The notes under the pieces are model-generated. The model had not been told where the DNA came from, made no database searches, and worked only from the letters and a program-made list of their open reading frames with translations. A program made the translations under genes and the position numbers. A DNA stretch of 64,000 nucleotides. It comes from Oreohelix idahoensis (Eukaryota; Mollusca; Gastropoda; Stylommatophora; Oreohelicidae). The DNA lies in assembly GCA_024509875.1 (NCBI GenBank), contig JAMPIV010012221.1:372001-436000 (forward strand), given 5' to 3'. Every line of letters begins with the position of its first letter. Position 1 is the first letter of the stretch. This document shows positions 24,121-33,817 of the stretch, piece after piece.

Positions 24121-24387
24121 GTAAAGGAACCCGTTACACGCCCATTGAGGCATATTGGGAATATGGCGTTAGGCCCATATTATCTTGACCATCGGCACAC
24201 GAGGGGTGATGGGGTCGGCATCACGCCGGCCGCCTTAACCTTCCCAGAGTTGCTCTGCTACCCACTTGGGGCTGGGTCAACCCAGGAGCCGTTTGTGGCC
24301 TAAAAAATTCCCGCCTCATCTGGGGATCGAACCATAGACCACTGCGCTAGGAAGCTAGTGCACTTACCACTATGCTACCGCGGCTCG
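24121..24387 (-). mobile_element. tRNA-derived SINE, copy 2, complete
   Basis: On the minus strand the head reads as a tRNA-like RNA polymerase III promoter: A box tagcatagtggt (24366-24377) and B box ggttcgatccc (24323-24333). A body of about 190 bp follows, containing the ggcggccggcgtgatgccga block. The element is flanked by the 13-bp duplication caaaggagcatag at 24108-24120 and 24388-24400. It encodes no protein and would depend on a LINE for movement. Confidence 0.88.
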
Positions 24388-24841
24388 CAAAGGAGCATAG
24401 TGTCGTGGAATATTCTAATCCACATATATAAATTATCAAGTAAATATAAAGCCTAATAAATACATATAATAAATAAAGGAAGAAGAATGGTAAAGAACAG
24501 TGCTGTCACAATGACTGTACTCGAAATCCCCTTGTTTTCTACTGCGTATGCAAATTGTAACGTTTCACGTTGATATTAAAGGCCTTCTGCAACATACACG
24601 CGTTTCCCAAACACACAATAAAATGTGCTGCCTTTCTAAGAAAAACCTTGAAATATGCAAGTTGACCTAAATTTTAAATTCCATTCATGTCTTTTTCTAC
24701 ACTATGTTACCAAGATCAAAAGACAGATGGACAAAAGGATAGCGAGAAGGGAGAGGCAGAAAGCCGAACACTAAACACGCTTCGCGCGATACACAAATGC
24801 TGCCATCACGCGTGTAAGACTACATGCACTAACTTTTTTTC

Positions 24842-25120
24842 AGACGGACAGTGATAAAATACATTAACCATCCCAGAGTTAGGTTTATAAATCCTGAAAA
24901 ACTCTTATTAGAAAAGATAACATTAGATGGGTTTACGGTTGAAAACATAACAGTACCCAGACAGCACATCTTCGAAACAGGAGGTAGAAAATACATATTT
25001 TGAACGCAGCCACGTAGCTCTTTTAAATTTGTATATTTGGGTTCCTTAGGGCTTGCTGACAAAGAATATGTAAAACGTTACGCAAATAGTCCAGGAATTA
25101 ATAAATTATACCCAAAATAA
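24842..25120 (+). other. Coding-like stretch in U3 after an acceptor-like site
   Basis: A tttttttcag tract (24834-24843) ends one base into the first codon of a frame of 92 codons plus stop, with a single internal TGA at 25001-25003. Protein-like segments are INPEKLLLEKITLDGF, ITVPRQHIFETGGR and, after the TGA, YLGSLGLADKEYVKRY. Most of it is also readable in the D and E LTRs, but with indels near the start. On the minus strand the same region is also open for 77 codons, so the coding strand is not settled. No family recognised. Confidence 0.35.
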
Positions 25121-25277
25121 AATAGTGGGGATGCCTGACAGCATGGAATCATTTCTGCTCATAAAATTTTTTTATAACGTGTTTGAAAAAAATCTTACGT
25201 TACAGAATTAGCCTACCATGTAAACTCCAAATTGATTGGAGCGCAACAAATGAAAGACTAACCACGATTGGTCGGGC

Positions 25278-25469
25278 TATAAATACTATCTTTCGTTGTT
25301 AGGGGAGACGTGAAAAGGTAACATTTTTTCAAACACTTGTCGAAACGTGGCCTCATTGGCTAGACTCGCTGATATACTCACTTAGGAGCGTTAGTTCGAG
25401 ACCACTAGTGCAAATGATCTTGATAAAGCAACAGTGCGTTGAAGCCAGCTCATATTTGTGTTAAATAAA
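25278..25469 (+). promoter_or_regulatory. LTR core promoter and polyadenylation signal of element C
   Basis: tataaata at 25278-25285 is followed about 180 bp downstream by AATAAA (25464-25469). The same pair occurs at the same spacing in the other LTRs (31896 onward in the 3' LTR). Transcription would start shortly after the TATA element and end just beyond AATAAA. Confidence 0.6.
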
Positions 25470-25912
25470 AGCCTGGAACATAAGCAGATGGGAATTTGTG
25501 CCAGTAATTGTGCCAGAATTCATTGCTAATCAACGTATCTGTGTTTATTTCCATGAAATTGTGGTAAGCTTGAACCATTCAGTATCTTTTAATGAAAATT
25601 GAATGTAAATTGTTAATTTATGCCTGTATATATATGTGTAGTTCAGTGGCAAACAGGAGATAAAGCCTATAATGCTCCAGCCTGAACAGAGGGTGTCGGA
25701 GGGAAGTAAAACGGCATGGAATGGCCAAATAGTACACTGACACCTGGATGATTGATTAGACAGAAATAATGCTGGAAGTGCAGAGGCGTAGTGACCATTA
25801 AGGAGGGTATGCTGGTATAAAGTATTTCAGATGAAGCTGACAGTTGGCCTAACGCTCTGAACTCAATGTTTGTGTTGTATTGTGCTCAGTGTAGAACTAG
25901 AGTATCAATTAG

Positions 25913-26179
25913 TTATGAAGTAGAAGGTACATCCTTCTTGTTTTCAGGGACCGTGGTCTTGATGGTACTGAGCAGCACCTGGTCAGAGCTTTGCTGAATC
26001 CAGAGTCGGACAGCATACTCCTTGGTCTTTTTAGCTATCAGTGAGGTGTCTCCAGAGCCCAGGGGAGAATTCGAGCAGAGGAGTCCTTTCCTGCCGCCAT
26101 CACGCAAGATAAGCTGATTTGGCCAGCTGAGCTCAACATTATGTCCCCTCATCTTGAAATGACTTTGTAAAAATAACAT
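25913..26179 (-). other. Antisense open frame in 5' LTR of C (88 codons)
   Basis: It is the counterpart of the frame at 4913-5152, extended at its start by MLFLQSHFK. It shares the stop and the TSLIAKKTKEYAVRLWIQQ core. Differences from the A version are substitutions only. No domain recognised. Confidence 0.4.
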
Positions 26180-26820
26180 TCAGAGGGGAATTTAATTGTA
26201 TTAATATCAGGAACTGAGAACATCTCCAATACTAGTCCCAAAAGACAAACTATTGAAGTCATGATGACAAATACCAACAGAGCTTGAACAAAACAAAACC
26301 AGTATTACCTCATATTACCACTACACAACTGACACACATAGGATATTTAATAATATATGTCACTACAATATTCATATTGATAAAGTCTGTACATATACTT
26401 GTAATTAAAATTGATTGTGATTCCTGGTTCCTTTGTATTTGAATCAGGACACATATACCTTTATGATAACAGTGAATACATATTGTTATTTGAAAAGTTA
26501 TCAGTGACTCCTTAAGATATTCTCATAGAGTGTTATATGTATGTGAGTGTCACAGTGTTGTCAAGAGTAGTGGATTAAATTAAATTGTTTATCTGTCTGT
26601 TGTTGTGACTTACACTTCATCATACACATACCCTAGACACATAACGTAGTCATCACACTATTCCAGAATAATTCTGACTGAGATATATAGATATGTGGTA
26701 GCAAGTAAGGTTATCTATAATACACTACTCTTAATAGATATAGATACCTTCACAGCTGATCTCAGTCAGTACACTAAGTCCCCTATAAATATTTATAACA
26801 TCCCACTTCACCACATATAT

Positions 26821-26838
26821 TGGGGTCTCGCTCTTGGG
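26821..26838 (+). promoter_or_regulatory. Primer-binding site of element C
   Basis: tggggtctcgctcttggg begins five bases after the LTR end. The TGG start fits pairing with a tRNA CCA end. The same start (tggggtct) follows the 5' LTRs of E (54836) and F (48989) at the same spacing. The tRNA species was not identified. Confidence 0.6.
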
Positions 26839-27017
26839 ATTTTGAATCTTTCCCTATTAAAAATATTGGGGGTAATTCACTTCAGGGAATATAAGAATTA
26901 AAAGGTATCCTTGGGTGGAATTAAATAAGGTTGAGCTCACGGTGCCTGTGTTGTCCATTAGATATATTTAGAGATTAAATTGTTGGTTAGACATTGTAGA
27001 AATTTACCTGATAGACA

Positions 27018-28094
27018 ATGGCGGACCTGGCCAAGTTTCGATCTGCTGCTGTACAGACTGCAAAAGAGTTAGGATTAGATGGGCAAGTTATGGTTGCCTA
27101 TGTCACTACGGAATGTGACAAATTTATTGAACGCGAAGAAAGAAGATTAGAAAAAGAGGCTGAAAGGGAAATTAAGAAGTTACAATTTGAAGCTGAGGCT
27201 GAGACTAAGAAGTTACAAGCTGAGGCTGAGACTAAGAGGTTGCAGATTGAGGCTGAGACTAAGAAATTGGAAGCAGAAAGAGAAGAGAAGAAATTAGCTG
27301 CAGAAAGAGAAGAGAAGAGATTAGCTGCAGAGAGGGAAGCAGAAAAGGAGGAGAAAAGATTACAAAGGGAACATGAATTACGACTAAGGGAGTTTGAGTT
27401 TCAAGGCCATGCTCCTGAAAATGGTGCCAGTCCCTTTGCCTCTGATGCTACGGTTACTCAGGGAGCCTCAACCTCAGCTATGAACTTTCATTTAGATCAT
27501 TTTGTTGAGAAAGACGATGATATTGAGAGCTATATAAATAGATATGAACTATTAGCTACCACGTATGGGTTAGAGAGAGAAAGGTGGAGCTTAAAGTTAT
27601 CTCAGGGACTTCGTGGGGCAGCTTATGAAGTTTTTGCAAAAATGAGCAGAGGTGATCAGGAAAATTATGACATGCTAAAGCAGGCTCTTTTGTTAAGATA
27701 TGAAAAGAATGCAGAATTTTATAGGAAAAAATTTAGGAATGCTAAACTACTGTCAGGTGAAACATATCACCAGTTCTCTGCACGAATAGAGACATACTTG
27801 GAGAAATGGACTTCTCTGGGGAAAACCCAAGATCTTAAGGAAATGGTCCTTATAGAGCAATTAAGAGAGTCCATGGCTCCAGACCTGAGAAACTTTCTCA
27901 TGGAACAAGGTGCAGAGAGGCTGGGTGAGTTGCTAAATGTTGCTGAAAGGTATCAAGCAGCTCAAGCAGAGGTAACAGGTAATAAAAAGAAACAAGTGGA
28001 TAACTTTAGGGCACCACAGAACTTTAATAAATTTGATCCTAAGGATCAAAATAAAGGTAAGCACCAATTTGATAGGCCACGGTATGAAAAATAA
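27018..28094 (+). CDS. gag: Element C Gag, full start, frameshifted near the end
   Basis: It starts at ATG in MADLAKFRSAAVQTAKELGL, conserved in E and similar in F. Residues about 35-130 are a charged heptad-like coiled coil built from EAETKKLQ-type repeats. About 155-230 form the capsid N-terminal part, and about 228-315 are the SCAN-like capsid C-terminal domain (FSARIETYLEKW, MVLIEQLRESM). The RNA-binding knuckle is in the next frame, because an extra A in tatgaaaaataa (28087-28091) creates an early stop. The repeats differ in number from E, showing slippage in the coiled coil. Confidence 0.88.
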   Translation: MADLAKFRSAAVQTAKELGLDGQVMVAYVTTECDKFIEREERRLEKEAEREIKKLQFEAEAETKKLQAEAETKRLQIEAETKKLEAEREEKKLAAEREEKRLAAEREAEKEEKRLQREHELRLREFEFQGHAPENGASPFASDATVTQGASTSAMNFHLDHFVEKDDDIESYINRYELLATTYGLERERWSLKLSQGLRGAAYEVFAKMSRGDQENYDMLKQALLLRYEKNAEFYRKKFRNAKLLSGETYHQFSARIETYLEKWTSLGKTQDLKEMVLIEQLRESMAPDLRNFLMEQGAERLGELLNVAERYQAAQAEVTGNKKKQVDNFRAPQNFNKFDPKDQNKGKHQFDRPRYEK

Positions 28095-29049
28095 AAATAA
28101 ATTCCCACAATTCGATGAAAGGAAATATGATGAAAGAAAATCTTTCAATCAAGGAAAAAGGTGGTGTAAGAATTGTCAGATGGACAATCATGACACTGAC
28201 CGTTGCAGAAGGAAACCTGTGTATATGGCAACCCTTCAGGTCAGGTCGACCTCAAGACAGGAGGAGGATATTATGTTGGATACCACTCCAGAAGAGATGA
28301 GGAAGGCACAGGCTGGGGATAAAACACTCAAGCCTTGTTTCAGAAAATTGTCAACTTGTCATACAACTCCAGGCAAGGGAGATTTTTACATGAAAAACAA
28401 GTTGATGTATAGGAAGACTGGAGCTAGATCCAAAGGTCAGGGACAACTGGTACTTCCTAAAAGATATAGGGCAGACTTAATAAGGAGCCTACATGTGAAA
28501 CCAGATGGGGACCATGAGAAGATAGGTACCATCATTCAAAAGGTGGCTCACAATTATTATTGGCCCAAAGCAAGATGGGACATTGAGAATTTTGTAGAAA
28601 GGTGTAGCATAGCACATGAGGGAACACCCACAAGTGGGAACATGGATCAGGACCTGGACACGCCACGGGGCAAAATTAGGCCTGATAATAAAAAGAGATA
28701 TAAATTTGATAAAGTGGACCAAATGGAATGGGAAGCCCCTTTTCACGGACAAGCTTCACTTAACTGTTTTACTATGGCCACTATGCGGAGAGTGCAAAAA
28801 GATGTCTTACCCCAGGATAAGCCGAAAATCCCTCAATCGGACTTAAACAAACTGGAGGAAGAGGATGTAGGGAGGAAATCTCTCATCAAGAATTTTAAGT
28901 GGGGAGAAAGCCCCAAGAAAAAAATTGGTAGCGGTCGTTTTGTGAATGATAATTCTGGGAGGAAAAATCATCACTATAAAGCTTCGAGTGGAAGAGACCA
29001 TACCGGTGCATGGACAAATAGGTCCACACAATTAAAGGTCCACATGTAG
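28095..29049 (+). pseudogene. Element C zinc knuckle + protease-less integrase remnant
   Basis: After the extra A, the frame continues through the CX2CX4HX4C knuckle (RWCKNCQMDNHDTDRC) and then skips the protease exactly as in element A. The integrase HHCC-like stretch and a replacement for the core follow. Around the expected catalytic site the protein reads FVNDNSGRKNHHY rather than TDNGSQF, and no catalytic Glu can be placed. The frame ends at TAG 29047, at the same place as in A. Differences from A in this segment include several amino-acid changes, so strong constraint is not evident. Confidence 0.82.
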
Positions 29050-29051
29050 CT

Positions 29052-30950
29052 TTGTTAAGAACGTGGACTGATGAAAAGGCAGAGGAAAACATTACATCTT
29101 CATACCAATATGTGAATGAGCTGACCACTCGGTTAAAAACTGGCTGGAAACTTGCCAATGAAAATTTGAAACAAGCCAGGAAGAAACATGCTGCCTATTA
29201 TAACAGGAAGGCGAAGGACAGAAATTTGGCTGTGGGAGAGAAAGTACTGCTTCTTTTGCCTGGGAGTCAGAATAAGTTACAAATTGGATGGCAGGGTCCA
29301 TATACAGTTCTAGAGAAGGTGTCTAGAACAAATTATAAGATAGATAAGAAGGGGAAAGAAAAAATCTATCATGTGAATCTCCTGAAGAAATATTTGGAAA
29401 GAGAACATCAGGAAGAGACACACTTGTTGACCTTGTCCATCGCCATGGAGATGAAAAAGGAACCACTTTCATCATTTGAATATCCATTACACCCCTGTGA
29501 GACAGCAGCACAGGTGAAAATCAGTACACATTTAACGAAAACTCAGAAAGAGAGAGTGCAACAGGTTCTAAATAATCATGCAGAGGTGTTAACAGACCGA
29601 CCAGGGCATACAAACCTATTGGAATATGATATGAAACTAATAGACTCCACACCTGTCTGTATGAAACCATATTCGATTCCGTTTGCTAAGGAGAAAGCTT
29701 TGAAGGAAGAGATAGACTATCTATTGAAGGAAGGAATTATTTCGCACAGTGAGTCTTCGTATAGTTCCGGTGTTGTACTCTTAAGGAAGCCCTCTGGAGA
29801 ACATAGACTCTGTATAGATTACAGGAGACTGAATGCTATTACAGAAGGACAGGTGGATCCATTGCCGGATACAAATCAGCTGTTTGCCAGGCTAAATAAA
29901 GCTAAATATTTCTCAAAAGTGGATCTGAGTAAAGGATACTATCAGATTCCAGTAAAGCCTGAGGTTAGACCATACCTAGCTTTTAGTACCTCAGAAGGAC
30001 ACTATGAGTTTAATAGATTGCCATTTGGATTGAAGAATGCGCCTAGTGTCTTCTCTAGAATGATGAGAAAATTATTGGATCCTCTGAATAATCCCTGTAT
30101 AACAAATTTTATGGATGATATCCTTATAGCAACAGAAACATTTGAGGAACACATTGACTCTCTGAACATGCTGTTTGATCGACTTAGGGAGGCAAGTTTA
30201 ACAGCCCGACCAACCAAATGTTGCGTTGGATGTAAAGAATTGGAATTTTTGGGACACACAGTTTATCAGGGAAACATGACCCCTGACCCAAAGAATTTAG
30301 AGAAACTACAGAAAGCCCCGAGACCACAAACCAAGAAGGACGTGAGATCCTTTGTCTCATTATGTGGTTTCTACCAGAAGTATATCAAAAACTTTAATTC
30401 CATATGTGCACCGTTAACTGAATTGACACGTAAAGGACATCCAGATCGCATTACATGGACACCACAATGTGAAATGACTTACCAAGAATTGAAGGAAAAG
30501 CTCACAAGTAAACCCATTTTGAAATTACCTGACTTAAGTCAAGAATTCATTGTAAGGACGGATGCCAGTAATATTGGGCTAGGAGCAACTCTACTACAGA
30601 AATCAGATGCATTGGATGGGGAATTAAGCCCAGTGGCATATGCTAGCAGAAAATTGAATAAAGCTGAAATCAATTACTCAACTAGCGAAAAAGAATGTCT
30701 TGCAGTAATATGGGCGATAAAGAAATTCAATATTTATCTATATGGGAAGGCATTTAAGTTGCAAACAGACCACAAACCTTTATCGTTTCTAGCACAGGCT
30801 AGGCATGAGAACTCCAGGTTACTCCGATGGTCTTTACTTTTGGCTCCATATAATTTTAGCATTGAGTATATATCTGGAAAAACCAATTTGGGAGCGGATT
30901 TTTTAAGCCGCCATCCGTGCGATGAGAATCACCTTAAACCCCAGAAATAA
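29052..30950 (+). CDS. pol: Element C integrase C-terminus + RT + RNase H
   Basis: The 632-codon frame is open throughout, in the -1 frame relative to the preceding ORF. The order is GPY/F-type integrase tail, RT with DYRRLNAI, LPFGLKNAP and catalytic FMDD, then RNase H with the four acidic positions in RTDASN, TSEKEC, QTDHKPL and GADFLSR. It differs from element A's version at only a handful of residues (for example LFDRLREAS for LFTRLREAN). This intact polymerase, beside missing protease and integrase, argues either for recent origin or for continued use of RT. Confidence 0.92.
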   Translation: MLRTWTDEKAEENITSSYQYVNELTTRLKTGWKLANENLKQARKKHAAYYNRKAKDRNLAVGEKVLLLLPGSQNKLQIGWQGPYTVLEKVSRTNYKIDKKGKEKIYHVNLLKKYLEREHQEETHLLTLSIAMEMKKEPLSSFEYPLHPCETAAQVKISTHLTKTQKERVQQVLNNHAEVLTDRPGHTNLLEYDMKLIDSTPVCMKPYSIPFAKEKALKEEIDYLLKEGIISHSESSYSSGVVLLRKPSGEHRLCIDYRRLNAITEGQVDPLPDTNQLFARLNKAKYFSKVDLSKGYYQIPVKPEVRPYLAFSTSEGHYEFNRLPFGLKNAPSVFSRMMRKLLDPLNNPCITNFMDDILIATETFEEHIDSLNMLFDRLREASLTARPTKCCVGCKELEFLGHTVYQGNMTPDPKNLEKLQKAPRPQTKKDVRSFVSLCGFYQKYIKNFNSICAPLTELTRKGHPDRITWTPQCEMTYQELKEKLTSKPILKLPDLSQEFIVRTDASNIGLGATLLQKSDALDGELSPVAYASRKLNKAEINYSTSEKECLAVIWAIKKFNIYLYGKAFKLQTDHKPLSFLAQARHENSRLLRWSLLLAPYNFSIEYISGKTNLGADFLSRHPCDENHLKPQK

Positions 30951-31006
30951 TAATAAATTTCTCTATGTGAATATAGAATAAAGGACTGACATATAATGTC
31001 TGTTTT

Positions 31007-31017
31007 AAGAGGGGAGG
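31007..31017 (+). promoter_or_regulatory. Polypurine tract of element C
   Basis: aagaggggagg directly precedes the TGTC of the 3' LTR. Confidence 0.8.
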
Positions 31018-33434
31018 TGTCGTGGAATATTCTAATCCACATATATAAATTATCAAGTAAATATAAAGCCTAATAAATACATATAATAAATAAAGGAAGA
31101 AGAATGGTAAAGAACAGTGCTGTCACAATGACTGTACTCGAAATCCCCTTGTTTTCTACTGCGTATGCAAATTGTAACGTTTCACGTTGATATTAAAGGC
31201 CTTCTGCAACATACACGCGTTTCCCAAACACACAATAAAATGTGCTGCCTTTCTAAGAAAAACCTTGAAATATGCAAGTTGACCTAAATTTTAAATTCCA
31301 TTCATGTCTTTTTCTACACTATGTTACCAAGATCAAAAGACAGATGGACAAAAGGATAGCGAGAAGGGAGAGGCAGAAAGCCGAACACTAAACACGCTTC
31401 GCGCGATACACAAATGCTGCCATCACGCGTGTAAGACTACATGCACTAACTTTTTTTCAGACGGACAGTGATAAAATACATTAACCATCCCAGAGTTAGG
31501 TTTATAAATCCTGAAAAACTCTTATTAGAAAAGATAACATTAGATGGGTTTACGGTTGAAAACATAACAGTACCCAGACAGCACATCTTCGAAACAGGAG
31601 GTAGAAAATACATATTTTGAACGCAGCCACGTAGCTCTTTTAAATTTGTATATTTGGGTTCCTTAGGGCTTGCTGACAAAGAATATGTAAAACGTTACGC
31701 AAATAGTCCAGGAATTAATAAATTATACCCAAAATAAAATAGTGGGGATGCCTGACAGCATGGAATCATTTCTGCTCATAAAATTTTTTTATAACGTGTT
31801 TGAAAAAAAATCTTACGTTACAGAATTAGCCTACCATGTAAACTCCAAATTGATTGGAGCGCAACAAATGAAAGACTAACCACGATTGGTCGGGCTATAA
31901 ATACTATCTTTCGTTGTTAGGGGAGACGTGAAAAGGTAACATTTTTTCAAACACTTGTCGAAACGTGGCCTCATTGGCTAGACTCGCTGATATACTCACT
32001 TAGGAGCGTTAGTTCGAGACCACTAGTGCAAATGATCTTGATAAAGCAACAGTGCGTTGAAGCCAGCTCATATTTGTGTTAAATAAAAGCCTGGAACATA
32101 AGCAGATGGGAATTTGTGCCAGTAATTGTGCCAGAATTCATTGCTAATCAACGTATCTGTGTTTATTTCCATGAAATTGTGGTAAGCTTGAACCATTCAG
32201 TATCTTTTAATGAAAATTGAATGTAAATTGTTAATTTATGCCTGTATATATATGTGTAGTTCAGTGGCAAACAGGAGATAAAGCCTATAATGCTCCAGCC
32301 TGAACAGAGGGTGTCGGAGGGAAGTAAAACGGCATGGAATGGCCAAATAGTACACTGACACCTGGATGATTGATTAGACAGAAATAATGCTGGAAGTGCA
32401 GAGGCGTAGTGACCATTAAGGAGGGTAATGCTGGTATAAAGTATTTCAGATGAAGCTGACAGTTGGCCTAACGCTCTGAACTCAATGTTTGTGTTGTATT
32501 GTGCTCAGTGTAGAACTAGAGTATCAATTAGTTATGAAGTAGAAGGTACATCCTTCTTGTTTTCAGGGACCGTGGTCTTGATGGTACTGAGCAGCACCTG
32601 GTCAGAGCTTTGCTGAATCCAGAGTCGGACAGCATACTCCTTGGTCTTTTTAGCTATCAGTGAGGTGTCTCCAGAGCCCAGGGGAGAATTCGAGCAGAGG
32701 AGTCCTTTCCTGCCGCCATCACGCAAGATAAGCTGATTTGGCCAGCTGAGCTCAACATTATGTCCCCTTATCTTGAAATGACTTTGTAAAAATAACATTC
32801 AGAGGGGAATTTAATTGTATTAATATCAGGAACTGAGAACATCTCCAATACTAGTCCCAAAAGACAAACTATTGAAGTCATGATGACAAATACCAACAGA
32901 GCTTGAACAAAACAAAACCAGTATTACCTCATATTACCACTACACAACTGACACACATAGGATATTTAATAATATATGTCACTACAATATTCATATTGAT
33001 AAAGTCTGTACATATACTTGTAATTAAAATTGATTGTGATTCCTGGTTCCTTTGTATTTGAATCAGGACACATATACCTTTATGATAACAGTGAATACAT
33101 ATTGTTATTTGAAAAGTTATCAGTGACTCCTTAAGATATTCTCATAGAGTGTTATATGTATGTGAGTGTCACAGCGTTGTCAAGAGTAGTGGATTAAATT
33201 AAATTGTTTATCTGTCTGTTGTTGTGACTTACACTTCATCATACACATACCCTAGACACATAACGTAGTCATCACACTATTCCAGAATAATTCTGACTGA
33301 GATATATAGATATGTGGTAGCAAGTAAGGTTATCTATAATACACTACTCTTAATAGATATAGATACCTTCACAGCTGATCTCAGTCAGTGCACTAAGTCC
33401 CCTATAAATATTTATAACATCCCACTTCACCACA
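31018..33434 (+). repeat. 3' LTR of element C
   Basis: Nearly identical to the 5' LTR. Observed differences include one extra A in the poly-A near 31803, one extra A near 32428, and substitutions near 32768, 33175 and 33390. It carries the same sense stretch (31459-31737) and antisense frame (32532-32798). Confidence 0.93.
32532..32798 (-). other. Antisense open frame in 3' LTR of C (88 codons)
   Basis: Same as the frame at 25913-26179 with a single residue change near the start (KIRGHN for KMRGHN). Confidence 0.4.
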
Positions 33435-33817
33435 TATAGGCCTTCAACAAACACATGCCAAGTCCTCCTGTCACGTGCCATCATCTCAAGTTCTTTCCAC
33501 GTTCTCCTTATCATTTTCACCTCTGTTTCCAGCTGTCTTCTCCATGTGCTTCTTGGTCAACCTCTGCCTTTTTTCCCCTGGGGGTTCCAGAACAAGGACT
33601 GCCTTGTAGTGCTATCAAAAAGTTTCCTCAGTGTGTGTCCTATCCATCGCCATCGTCTTCTTCTCATCTCTTGTTCCACTGGCACTTGTCTAGTTCTTGT
33701 CATCAGTTCCACCTTGTCATACCATTTTAATCCCTCTATTCTACGCAAGCACCCATTTATGAAAGTCTGTAGCTTCGCTGGAAATTGAGTAAGTTTGAAA
33801 CAACTGAAAGTGTTCAT
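33435..33817 (-). pseudogene. LINE RT C-terminal fragment, continuation of 24080-24120
   Basis: On the minus strand a frame reads INGCLRRIEGLKWYDKVELM and then RRRRWRWIGHTLRKLFDSTT followed by WNPQGKK. This region is characteristic of the end of a widespread class of LINE reverse transcriptases. The catalytic part is absent (5' truncation). Its natural 3' tail lies left of element C. The similar piece at 15555-15905 is a second copy. Confidence 0.72.

Larger units (their letters stand above)
24401..26815 (+). repeat. 5' LTR of element C
   Basis: Begins TGTCGTGGAATATTC and ends CACTTCACCACA. A TATA-like tataaata lies at 25278-25285 and AATAAA at 25464-25469, giving an approximate layout of 0.9 kb U3, a short R and 1.3 kb U5. 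U5 is unusually long and holds an antisense open frame (25913-26179). U3 holds a sense coding-like stretch (24842-25120). Confidence 0.92.
24401..33434 (+). mobile_element. Element C: complete non-autonomous Gmr1-like LTR retrotransposon, young
   Basis: Two LTRs of 2415 and 2417 bp flank an internal region of 4.2 kb. By eye the LTRs differ at about three substitutions and two single-base indels, so insertion was recent. The flanks are catag (24396-24400) and tatag (33435-33439), a 5-bp duplication with one change. Internally it has a Gag with one frameshift, no protease, an integrase with a divergent core lacking the catalytic triad, and an intact RT/RNase H. Since it cannot supply protease or integrase, its recent movement implies help from a related element. 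Confidence 0.93.

Noticed and set aside
23751..24387. tRNA genes at the two B-box motifs
   Set aside because: The tRNA-like heads lack a complete cloverleaf and continue into a shared non-tRNA body with a flanking duplication, so they are SINEs.
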